A stretch of 64,000 bases of DNA. Source: Symbiodinium natans. Taxonomy: Eukaryota; Sar; Dinophyceae; Suessiales; Symbiodiniaceae. Positions 12,241 to 23,385 of the stretch are shown one piece after another; position 1 is the stretch's first letter, and every line of letters begins with the position of its first letter. The stretch spans positions 298,415-362,414 of the forward strand of contig CAJNDS010002371.1 of NCBI GenBank assembly GCA_905221605.1, written 5' to 3'. The position numbers were made by a program, and so were the translations under genes. The notes under the pieces are model-generated. The model was not told where the DNA came from, ran no database searches, and was given only the letters and a program-made list of their open reading frames with translations.

Positions 12241-13253
12241 TGTTCAAACCATTTGCAGGTCCTCCCAAGACCAGCATTGCATCCGCATCTGGACAAATTC
12301 AAAGGTCTTAGCACCACCGTCGAGGAGTCAATCGCTGCACACACTCTGGGCAGGCGCTCCTCCCCACAGAACTCCAGAACAAAACTCAGAGTATGTGTCT
12401 TTGAACAGACCCACATGACCGAATGTGAATGTTTTTGACCATGTGCAGAGGCGGTCCTCCAAGGAGTCTCCCTCCAATAGTGCACCGAGCAGTCGGCAGA
12501 ACCTCGACAAAAGAAGGTTCACGAAGCAACAACAACCTGAGCAGCTGTGACCAAGCCTTCGTCGATCTGCAGCATCATCTGCTGACGCCAGTGCTCGTTC
12601 AATCCTCCAGAGACAACTCAGTAACAACAAGCAAAAACAGGCTTGGAACCATCCAAAGTTCCATGCGAAGTCACATCTTAGGCCTTGCATCCAAGTTGCA
12701 CCTCCAGCACGCCGCACTCAAGCATCAAGGTCCGGGACCTTGCGAACTACGCCACTGCCAAAGCGAATGTTAGCGTGCTGCCACGGTAAGTCCAGTGTTG
12801 CTGGACTCCCGGATCTAGCAACACTCGTGTTGACTCTTCTTTTCAAGGGACCCTTTGGCAGGCGACAGCGCCACCAAAGCATCCGTGGCCGCTTCTTGTG
12901 CTTCCGGCAGTCCTGACGTCAGTCGACAAGCCACAGGCTTTCAAAGCCAAATGAACACCAGGCTTTCTAGCATGTGGGAGACACGTCCAGCGGCCAGTGT
13001 CGAATGTCTCCGCCAGTCAAAAATTTAAACAGCCAGAACGGAGCTTGCCAGCGTCAAAGGTCGACACGGCCGGAATGGTTTCGGAATGATTCCGCTCAAT
13101 GCATGAACGGCACGGATGCGCTATCAATCGACCTTCGGAAGGTGATGGCAGATTTGCCAGGTCAAGGTCATCATCATTAAAATACCCAAGGCGCCATGAG
13201 CTGCCTCATGGTTGGTGACAGGCCGATACCAGACAGAGACAAACAGAGGAAGA

Positions 13254-13280
13254 CAGAGAGAGAGAGAGAGAGAGAGAGAA
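13254..13280. repeat. GA microsatellite
   Basis: About 13 GA units. Confidence 0.9.
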
Positions 13281-13296
13281 GAGTAATGTAGATGAA

Positions 13297-13359
13297 GCAC
13301 GTAGTGGGGGTAATCACAGGCCCCGGGTGCACGTAGTGAGGGTAATCACAGGCCCCGGG
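13297..13359. repeat. Tandem duplication of a 32-nt unit
   Basis: Two adjacent copies beginning GCACGTAGTG and ending CAGGCCCCGGG, differing at about one position. Confidence 0.85.
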
Positions 13360-13984
13360 CCCGTAAGGTGCGAAGCCTCGGCTCCGAGATGTCGCCACGG
13401 TCGCCTTTGCTCGGGAGCTTCAGCCCGTCAAACAGACATGCCGACCTGGACGCTCTGGTGAGATGTGGAGCAGCGAAGGGCATGCTTGTTTTGGTGGTCG
13501 TCTGCAGGTGGCGCTGGACACTGCAAGTGTGATAGGCATCCGGTTTGGGGGTAGATGTTGAAGCCCTCCGCAGCCCTGGACTGGGCACACTTTGTGGAAA
13601 TCCCACTCATTCAGAGCTGGTTGACGCCTTCTCCTCGCGAGTGGTCTCAACTGCGCAGCGGCCGAGCTTTTATGCGTAAGCGCGGCCTGGCTTCTGCAGC
13701 GCAGTTTGCATGTTTTTTTTGCTTGCGTGGCGCGATCCGCTGCTCCGCCCATTCTTCTTTACGTCAGCAGTGCAACCCATGGTTCACACTTGTCTTGTTG
13801 TGCAGAACCAGTGCCGGATGATTTTTTTTACGACTATGATGATCTGTGATGAGTATCCCAGCGCAATTGCACCATTTGCGCGCATCTGCCGTTGCCAGGT
13901 CTTCCCTTCAGTATCCAGGTACAGCGAGCAGGCAGAAGAAGGCTGCACCCCACTGCTGATTCCGCTACAGGATTTGCTGCTGTT

Positions 13985-14965
13985 GTTCTTGAACACAGCG
14001 CGAGTCCTCCGAGAAGTCGAATGAGCTGCGGTATCGCGGAAGCATTTATGATCACAACGCGACACCTCACAAGTGGCAGCACTTCACGGGTCAAGACAGA
14101 CTTAGTGGTTGAGGCCGCCGCGGTGGCGAAGTGGCTAAACTGGCCAATGTGTTGGCGAGCCGTATCTTCTCGAATGGAAGCACCTCAACATCTGATGTCC
14201 AGACTACATGCGAAGAGGTGCCCAGATTTAAGGAGAAAAAACCCTGTTTCCCGAGCCTGGTCGCCAGGTCGGACCTTGGCGAGTTCGGAAAAACACCGGC
14301 AAGACTTGAGTCGGCCAGAGATGCCATTGCACGACAGTACCGCATGAGCCAAGTCGGCGGTGAAACATACCGGAGTTGGGGAAGTCTACATACACCCTTG
14401 CTAGCGATGTGTTCCTGCCAGCGTCCATGGCCAGCCATATCGATACACGAATAGAACATCTGCAAGTCCAGGTCGTGTCCCAGGGCAGCATGATTCCAAT
14501 CAATCAACCAACCAACCAACCAACCAATCAACCAATCAATCAATTCAACCAACCAACCAACCAACCAATCAACCAATCAAACATCAAACGCTCCATCATT
14601 TAATCAGTTGATCAATCAACCAAGCCGGTGTCAACTCAAACTGCTGCTCATCGATGCGTCTGGAGCCCGCACCAGCAGTGCAACGAGCGTCTTCGCACCA
14701 CCTTTGACACTCTCATCGCATGTGCAACAGCACAGAAGGACGACAAAGGGACATGCTGACATGCCCACGGCAATGAGCAGCACTGTACTGAGAACGTCTC
14801 TAGCTTTTGTTCGCTAGGATCTCGACCCGATGCGATGATGCTGGAGCGGCCCTGGAGAAGCAGGAGAGACACCAAGGGATCACGAGGAGCGGCAAGGGGT
14901 GACAAAAGCGGCCTCCACTGTTTGAGCAAGTGCTTCCAGGGATCGAATAGCCTGAACCTTCTACA
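13985..14965 (-). CDS. Armadillo-repeat exons (third cluster)
   Basis: Minus-strand stretches with armadillo character are VQAIRSLEALAQTVEAAFV (about 14958-14895), FEKIRLANTLASLATSPP (about 14177-14120) and SAIPQLIRLLGGLA (about 14040-13995). The last is a near-canonical ARM helix-3 sequence. A CAAC/CAAT tetranucleotide repeat (14497-14580) lies between them, presumably in an intron. The cluster may belong to the same gene as the clusters at 10.8-12.2 kb and 19.8-23.1 kb, or to a second ARM gene. Confidence 0.45.
14497..14582. repeat. CAAC/CAAT tetranucleotide repeat
   Basis: About 20 tetranucleotide units, CAAC mixed with CAAT. Confidence 0.95.
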
Positions 14966-15099
14966 AGACCCCAGACTCGCATCGAGATGCCCGAGAACCA
15001 TGGGAAAAGCCCGCTGCCCTATGCAGATGCACGAATACTCCGAGCTAGAAGCTCTCTGGTCAGGATGACCACCAAGCTGGGACAATGCCCTCGACACAG

Positions 15100-17450
15100 C
15101 CTTGGCGACTCACCTCACCTCTGCTCATGCTTGAGGGTGGATCCGCTAAGGACGAGACATCACCTTTGGATGCCAAGACTTTAGCACTTCTTTCCATGCC
15201 CCGTGCATGTGATGTGGTTGATATGATACAGCTGATTCTCCCCCATTGCGGTACATCTAGAGTCTAGAAGCGATTGCGAATCATTGAACAAAGCGCCGAT
15301 TGCACGACAGATGCGATTCTGACCTGACGACCGGCCACCCTAAACTTGGACCAGGCAGCCTCATCTCTGCGTGCATCTATTGCACCAAGCAAGAGAGTAA
15401 GAGGGAGGCAGAGGGAGCAGAACCAAACAAGGTTGTGGCCGAATGCTTGCTACGTCTTTCATTTAGACGGGCATTTTCTTGCGTCTCGTAAAGGGCTTAG
15501 GGCTTAGAATGTACGTATCTTCTGTTTTAAATGGTTTTGTGTTTCTTTTGCCTTTAGGGCCCAGGGCTCAGGAGGCCTACGGCCCCTGTAGGCAAGCCTC
15601 CCAGCAGAGGGTTAGTTGCATTGAGGTTATCCTGGGCGGCACTGCCCGGGGCGAGGGGGCGATCATCGAGCGCGGCGCTACGGGGGTCGTGTGAGGGTCC
15701 AGGGGCCCAGCACAAGAAAGCCCTCCACCTGTATCTGAACGGACGGTTCTTCCGAGCAAGCTCCGCAAAGATTAACAGAAACCGGGGGGGTCCCCCCCCC
15801 CCTCCCCATTTGCAAACACAATGCTCGCATGCCGGGCTGGTTTTGGGGGCTTCTCAAAAAAAACGTGCGCTGCTTGTGGGGGGATACTTCAGGACATAAA
15901 AAAGCGAGGCGACCGACTGACTGGGTCGGTTGGTCAACGGACGCACCAATGCAACATAAAAACAACAACACAGAGAAACACCAGAAAAGAACCCCCACCC
16001 CTTAGAAGTTAGCAAGAAGCCGGCTGTTGCACACTCCGCGCATGTCCCATGTCTACTACTGCAAGATGAAAGCTAACTTTTGAAAGGCACATTTGTAATG
16101 TTTATACATTCTGGGCATTCAAGGTGGGTTTGCCCCTTGGCTATGCTTTGGGCAGGAGTTGGCCGAAAGCAGCTACCCGACCTTCAAGCATGAGATTTGG
16201 ATGTTCGCAATCTCGATCCATATAAAGCTTGTGCAACCCTCTGTCGCGAAGCAGGAGACTGGGACTGGACCGAGCAGCTGGGATGCAGCCCGATTACACA
16301 AAAGCGCCGATGGATGTTGGATACCTTGACGGTTGGGGAAGCCTGGAAGCCCTGGAGTCCTAAAGTCAGCCTAACGTGCACCATCATTCACAGAATCAGA
16401 AGCAACAAAACCCAGAGAGAACCCTTCGAAAAGTCCCGCAGTCCAAGGGCCAAAGCATTTCATGCACGAATCTGCAGTGGGGCAGCGCAGCTTGTTCTAT
16501 TGACAGCATGTGCACCCATCACACACATTTGCCATAGGCTGCCTAGTTTGAGCCGTGGCAATGCTCTGCTAAGTGAAACAACCCTCTGAACAAAGGTAAA
16601 ACTTGAGCTCGCATCTCCTGGAGATCAGCTCGGAAGTTCCTGACGGTTCCACGGCTTTAATGGAACCCCAGCGTCCGAAGATTTTTCTTCACTAGAGGCC
16701 GCCTACTGCCCCAAGTGCAATGCAGATTCATGCATGTCTCTCCTCGGGAACTGGATCCAGCTCTGGATCATCCCGTGGTGAGCATTTTGGCGCAGGCCTC
16801 AAGATGCGTCTTTCGCAGCTTTACCGATGCCTCTTTGACGACAAACGATGGCCCTTCCACCTTTTCCAGCCCAGATTCTCACATGCAGCTAAGGTTCGCT
16901 TGGCTGAAGCGGGCAAACTTTATCGCATGTTGCCTTTTTTCCAGGCACCGTGTCCAGGCGCTGACGTTTCTTGCTCAAACTTGATATCATGCAGCACCAA
17001 GCTCAGGAGAGGTCTCGGTGCTTGGACATACCCATGGCTTCCAAATAGCCTCAAAGGAGTTGAATGGTCCAGCTAGGAGCTGGCATGTGCGTTACACCTG
17101 CTCAGAAAGGATCATACAAGGGCCTGGTCGGACTGAGACTCCTGAGCAACGGTGATGCATTCCTGTCCGGGTGTTCAACCAAATGGGTAGTTCAACATCT
17201 GCCTCTGCCTCACGGCACCCAGGCACTGAGGCCTGAAAGACTGCCGAGCGATCCGAACTTGGAGGGCACATCGCACACATCCAGGAATCCTCAGCAATCT
17301 CAGAGCAATGCATCGCAATGCATCGCATGAAATATCGCGGCTGTCACGGCTCTTGAAGGCTCAGTGCGCGCTGGTAATGAAGGTTTGATCATGTCCAGCT
17401 AACTGGGGCAAGTTTTTGCAGGGAGGTGGACAATGTAGTAGGTCAGCGAC
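15100..17450. other. No gene recognised
   Basis: Possible fragments exist on both strands, but none has a recognisable motif. Homopolymer runs of G and C at 15785-15805 interrupt the region. Confidence 0.4.
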
Positions 17451-17478
17451 CCATGCACAAGCACTTCGCTGCGACGCT

Positions 17479-18080
17479 TCATGCAAAAGCGAGACCTGCG
17501 AGGCAGATCAGGGGCAACGACACGACGCTAGCCGCTACAAGTCTTGGAGTGCCAGAAGTGCCAGGGAGGAACATGTCTTGGCGATCGCGCCAGGCGTGCA
17601 TGCTTTCCAAGTCGTGCATGTGACTAACCTTTTTCTGATGCTCTTGCAATCTCCTGCAGGCTGACAGGTGCCCAGGCCTCAGATCCACACAGAGGCACAG
17701 GGCCAAAAAACTCGCGAGCTGGCATCTGTTGTCATTTGCCAAGCAACGGGATGTGAAGATCAAGAAGTTTCTCAAGACCAGCCCTGACCAACTGAAAATC
17801 GGAACAAGAAATCCGGAATCCCTCTTCTGACACGCATGCGCCTGTGCCTGTATTTGCAGTTCTCGTTGCCACTTCTCTTCTTCGTCATGTCGGGACTGCA
17901 ACAAGAAGATCTCCTGAGAGAAAACACTGCGGGGAATCTGTGGAATCCACACGCTGGCTACGTCGCAAGATCTGCAAAGGACCTGAAAGTGCTTCACACC
18001 AGTCCTCCGCACCGAAGCTCACAGAGGAAGTTGATGGATCATAGTGCTTTTTCAAGGCCTCAGAGAAGAGCAAAACCGGT
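17479..18080 (-). CDS. Coiled-coil-like exons between the ARM clusters
   Basis: The minus strand shows FSEALKKHYDPSTSSVSFG (about 18065-18005) in one frame, then a charged helix LLQSRHDEEEKWQRELQIQ (about 17910-17850), then RRLQEHQKKVSHMHDLE (about 17675-17620). Frame changes between them and CAG borders suggest separate short exons. No family was recognised. It is unclear whether this is a separate gene or a spacer region of the ARM gene. Confidence 0.4.
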
Positions 18081-19757
18081 GCTGAAAACTAACGGGCTTG
18101 TTGCACATGCTTTTGACCTATTTCAGGCAAGGCACATGCTGTTCTTGCCCGTGCTGCTCGTCGTGCTGCAATCTGTCAAGCCTTTGATGATTCGCCTTGT
18201 GACAGCACTGAAATCTTGCTTGCACACAGGCGAATGAAGTCTTGAGTCACCAGCCACATCACGATGCCCTGGAAGTCTGTCAAAAAAGCCACGAACCAAC
18301 AAGCAAGTACTTTCAGACACAATATCTTTGACACAGACGATCGCAATTCGACGATCGCGATTCGAATTTACATGGAAAAGCAGGGTCCCTTCAAGCGATG
18401 TCAAGCAGCTGGCTAGTGCAGGCTAATGGAAACACCATCGGCAGCAATCCCATCCCTTCGGTAAGCATGCAATCGGCTGGCGAAGCGGTCGAGGGCCCCT
18501 GCCTTTGCGAAGGCGCATCAGCCTGCAACTGCGCAGAATCGAACTGAACTACGCATCGACTATAGTCGATAGCACAGTGCTCAATGTGGTCAACAACCCG
18601 TGGCACAGGAGCTGTTGTGTCTGTGTCGAAGAGAGGCTTATTCGCAGTGATTCACGTCGGGCGGCTTCCGTCGACGTTCTGTCGCCACGCCGCCAGAATC
18701 AGCTCGAGGAAGCGGAATCCTTACGGAGGTGCAGGTTAAGTTGATTTCTTACACCTCTGAACAGCGCATATAAAATGCCAGGATCGTCCTGGTGGCTTTG
18801 GAATGAGGAGTCTTGACCTCTCCAAGTTGCAAGAGTCGGCCCGAGCCGCTTGAGACTCATTGCCAAGAGTGTCCTTAAGTCCTTCAACATCTCTCCAACA
18901 CCGCAGACGCCCACCTCGTCTGATGCCTCGACGCTCCTGGGCGATGACTTGGCCTCGAGCAGAGGAACATCGAGAGGAACTGAGGAAGGTGAGACTATGT
19001 GCGGCCACCAACACATCTTCGAAACATGCAAAGCTAAGGCCCAGCTGAGAGCAACATAGGAGCCACCTCTGCAAAAAGGATTGCGCATCAATGCTCCAGA
19101 TCCACAGAGGCATGGCGCCTCCTTCGTCTCCTCAGAATACTTCTGCCTTGGCTCCAGAAAAACAAAACAGACAAAGCGCCTCAAAGCGTGTCAAAGCAAC
19201 AGCTCACGCCAGAGAATGATGCGGCTATGTGCAGCTAACACGCTCGTGAAGAACAAAGAAGGGATTTAGGTCTGCGCGCTCCTGGCACACAGCAGAGGCA
19301 CATTGATGCACATGCTGCACCATTTTGCGGAACATCTTCCAGCTTGCGATACTTTGCGTGAGGACAACTCGAACTCGTCCTGCATGTCAGCGGCTTCGGG
19401 GCTTGGGAAGAAGTCCTCCGCACAGCAGTTGGGGCATCTTCGTTCAGTAAACAGCTTTGCCTCATGGCAGTCCATTGTTGCTGGGGCTGCCGCAGAATCG
19501 GCTGACTCAGGCCTTTTTCAAAGACCCCAAACGCCGAATATTTGCCGAACGGTAAACGGGGCTGAGCCTGGGAGTCGCTGGGCTCGGACCATGCCTGCCC
19601 ACTAAGAATACTAAGATGACATACGGTAGATTGTGACATACCCTGCTCCTCGTCATACCTCATTGTACTCTATACTCTAGAGCGAGAGCCTGACAGGAAA
19701 AGGCCGGCAGCAAAGCAAAGCATCCGGATTTTCATCGTCGTCGCCTCACTCCCACTG

Positions 19758-20460
19758 CTATTGCAGAATCGGCCGGGAATAAGAGGGTGAAGCAATCATG
19801 AAAAGCAGAGTCCCAAGACTTAGTTGTGGCGGTCTCAGGGATGGAGACACCGCCACAGCCATGACACGCCTTAGCACTGCGACATTGCAAAGGCGACAAG
19901 AGAGATTTTCAAGGGCATTCGCCATGCTTGAGCCACTGTTAGCTATCATCACCCGTGCGCCAGACTGAAGCGGAGGTGGTGTTGAAGTGAGCCTTTGCCC
20001 AACAAGTGAGCATGTCTTGGACGCAATCATGTCAGCAATGAAGCGAATGAGCTTGTGTGAACTGGGCTTCCTGCGAGGGTTTCAGCACCTCCTCGGCGGT
20101 AATCACATGCACTCTACGTCACAAATTGAATGCTATGAGACCTGTTATTGCTGTGTACACTCGGATGCTAGACACTGCATGTTGTATGCCAGCGAGGTCA
20201 TGGATCCCTGCCGTGCATGGTCACGTGACACACTGGGGCCCACACATGCGGAGGGTGCGACGGAAACCAGACCTGCCAGCAGCAATCACGAGAAAGTAAG
20301 CGCGACGCAGCACATCTTGAAGTGAATGATCCCCAGCATCTTGAGGGCCGCACCGGCTGTGCAAAGTTTGGCAAGCTTGGCCTTACACGGGATGCACTCA
20401 CTCGGAAAGCATGGCTGTTGCATTTGTCATTGCTCAAGGTCGCAAAGGCAGCAACCCCGG
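19758..20460 (-). CDS. Armadillo-repeat exons (second cluster)
   Basis: The minus strand shows AAFATLSNDKCNSHAF (about 20455-20405) followed, after a probable short intron, by GAALKMLGIIHFK (about 20360-20325). A further stretch near 19960-19830 includes NALENLSCRLCNVAVLRRV. All match the small-residue/Leu pattern of armadillo helices H2-H3. They are probably exons of the same gene as the cluster at 22.3-23.1 kb. No ATG or stop was assigned. Confidence 0.5.
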
Positions 20461-21618
20461 CCGCGCAACCTCAGAACCCAAAAGCGCATCGCCTGTTCTC
20501 AGAGAAGCACGGACCAAGTGTCAGGCAGCACCCGGGATGAAGATGCCACCCCTGATTTCCCCGGAAGCTCTTCTGCAGGTTGCCTTCTCCTGGCAACTGC
20601 AGGCACTCATTCTTGCAGCTTGGAGATTCTTTGGGGACTCTGTAAGGTCAAGACGCACAGATCTGGACGGGTGAGCTGCAGATGCTTCCTCAATCGCTCA
20701 GGCGGGTGCAGTTAACGTCTTACCGAAAATTTCTCCAGGAAATCAAAGCCCAAGCAAGCCAAGCTGCTCGTGCTGCCACGTGGAGTTCTCTTTGAGCAAC
20801 CTGTCTGTCTTGATGTTCCGACTGTGCAGCCTGAGCTCGACTGGACAGTCAAAAGCAAAGCGAATGAGATACATCCCCAGCGGGCCCGCTGATGCTGTGG
20901 ATGTTGCCGAATGCTTAGCTAAGCAACTGCCTCTTCAGCCGCTCCTTCTCTTTTTGCTTCTCGGCCACCATGTTCCTGAAGTCTAAGACATGAGACAGCT
21001 GAATATCATATGATATAATAATACACTATGCACAAAGGGATCACACCACTTGTGCCGTACTCGTACTCTTATGAGTTGGTCACCGATTGCAAGGGCGGCC
21101 AGGAGGCGGAGACCACTGTGATGGCTTGGTAATCACCAAGTCTTCCCATTCCCGTTGTTGTCGTTCCATCAACCTCTCCACAAGAAAATGGTATCCACAA
21201 CACACTGACACAAACAAGTGTACAAACAACACAGTGCACCCTTTGTTAAGCCCCGCCTCTGAAGCTGCCGGCGATGTGGCGCATCATGCACCTATGAAGA
21301 GTGGAGTTACCCCATCTCTCTCTATGGCACTTTGGCACAATGTCGACCGAGGCACCTCGACCTTCGGCTCAGAAGGAGCTGTCCGGGCCCTGGCATCAAA
21401 TCGCAGGTGCTCCAAACATTGCTTTTGGCATCTTTTGACTTCTTGATGTTCTTTGGCATCTGCCGCTTGGCTTCACAGGGCCTTGCAGCTGCAACTGGAG
21501 CTGCATCATGTCCCTGCCAAGATGTTTGTCAGAGATTGTCGCGTCTAATCAACAGGGGTAGACCTCACAATTCGGCGCAAAGGTCAGAAGTAGCAGCAGC
21601 AAAGACAGGCAACAGCAA

Positions 21619-21681
21619 GCAATGAAAGCTGACGCAATGAAAGCTGACGCAATGAAAGCTGGCGCAATGAAAGCTGACGCA
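21619..21681. repeat. 15-nt tandem repeat
   Basis: Four copies of AATGAAAGCTGACGC (one with GGCGC). The 15-nt unit keeps frame on both strands (AMKAD on plus; ASAFI/SFHCV on minus). Confidence 0.9.
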
Positions 21682-22319
21682 GCTGAGCCTGGCTGCGCGC
21701 TCTTGACTCTGGATCCTCGCAGTGAAAGCATTCTGCTTTGCCCAATGTCGCTCAACCAACGGATGACAAGTCTCGCCTCGGGTCCGGCAACCACCTGGAA
21801 GCACATCAGGCAGTATTTATCCATGTTTATCTACATCTGCTGGCTAGGTCAGATCAGCCACAGCAGGGCAAGACCCGCGCCTGTATTGAGTCCCCACTGG
21901 GGCTCAACATCGTTTTCAGGAAGTCCGCACGGCCTCACTCTGCAAGCAGTGGAAGACTAGTGGAAGTCTCCGGAAGCGGCTAGTCATGAGCTTCAAGCGC
22001 TGCATGCGCCCCACCATTTGAAGTCCAACTGCAACCATTGCCTTCCCATTTGCTTAGCAGATTGGATGCCATGGAATGCTCTCCATCACATGACGCACAA
22101 GGATGCACATCATCGGATACTGTTGAGCTCGCAGGATGCAGGCTCTGTCCATCGGCCCGAGAACATCAATGTGAAACGTCAAGGGCATCTCTGCCGAACG
22201 AGCTGAAGTCATGCAGTGACAACCGGCTCTCAGGCGAGGTGTTGCCGAGACTTGACGAAATCTGGAAAGGGTAGCAAGGAGACGTTGGAAACCGCTTCAG
22301 CGTCTATCCGGACGGAACT

Positions 22320-23075
22320 TCAACTCCTTAGATGCATCATGGACTGCACACAAGTTTCCCAAGCAGGGGTTGCAACTTCAATCGAGCTGCGCATGCTCAA
22401 TCCAATGGCTTCCACGCTCCCTCCAGACCAGACCGTAGCCAACTGCCTCTGAAGTTCCTCTGTCACCTCAATCACAAGCGCTGCGAGGCAACACGGGCAG
22501 CAAATCTCACCTGTACTGCAACAGTACGGGAACCTTGCTCTGGGAAACACACAGTCAAGTTGCCTTCGAGGCAGACTGGGTCTTGACAAGTGCTGCGATA
22601 CTGTCCGCAGAGTATTTGTCGTTGCGCAGCACATTGATCGAATATCGTGCTATCAAGTGGTTCGCCTGAAGCACACTTCTCGGGCTAGAAACATGACTGT
22701 TTTCGCGCCACAGAGACATGTCCGAGAAATGCAAAATGCTCGAGGCAATGCAAGCACGAAGTCTCATCCTGCTCTGAGGATCGTTTCTATGACTTCTGTG
22801 TGCACATGTGTGCATGTTGCTTCCAAGACTGACTTGCTACCACTGTTGCTGAGTATGGTGGTCTGCCTTGTCCTCAGCGGATACAGTGCGCAACGTTGCC
22901 GTCACTGACTCTGGCTTCACGGAAGCGAGGGTCGCCACTGCCTCAACAGTTCCACAGAAGATCACTCAATCACATTCAATCACATTCACTCAATCACACA
23001 CAGAGTGGAACCGTTTTTGTTTCGATGCACCGGCCTTCGTGATTGCAGTCTTGGTAGCAGCGTTAATAAGTAGCT
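22320..23075 (-). CDS. Armadillo-repeat exons (5'-most cluster)
   Basis: Three exon-like stretches carry armadillo-type helices. One near 23020-23070 reads NAATKTAITKAGAS. One near 22680-22580 includes INVLRNDKYSADSIAALVK. One near 22490-22325 includes SGGSVEAIGLSMRSS and WETCVQSMMHLR. These resemble the pattern GGVEAI-(x)-AM-(x)-VQ-(x)-GC-AL-L of dinoflagellate ARM proteins, which act as protein-binding scaffolds. They lie directly 3' of the TSP1-repeat gene on the same strand. Exon borders are not fixed. Confidence 0.5.
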
Positions 23076-23385
23076 GGTCAGCATGCTCGGCCTCGGTTCA
23101 GCAGAGGCTTGGGCCATTGTTTCTTAGCAGATGGCACGAGAAACATCCCCGCATCAGTTGCGCCATGGGCGCATATCTGCATAAGCTTGAAGTCCGAGAG
23201 TCGTGAAGCGTCAGATTACCAGCCACCTTTGCAACTACATCTTGTCCTCCCTGCGTCCAATCTCGCTTTAGAGTGGCTATTGTTGATCTGGATCTGTCCT
23301 GATCTGCGCTCGTGATCCAGTCATGTTTCGAGGGGAAACACAGGACAGCACGGGATCAAGCCGTAAGCAAGCACATGCAACAGAA

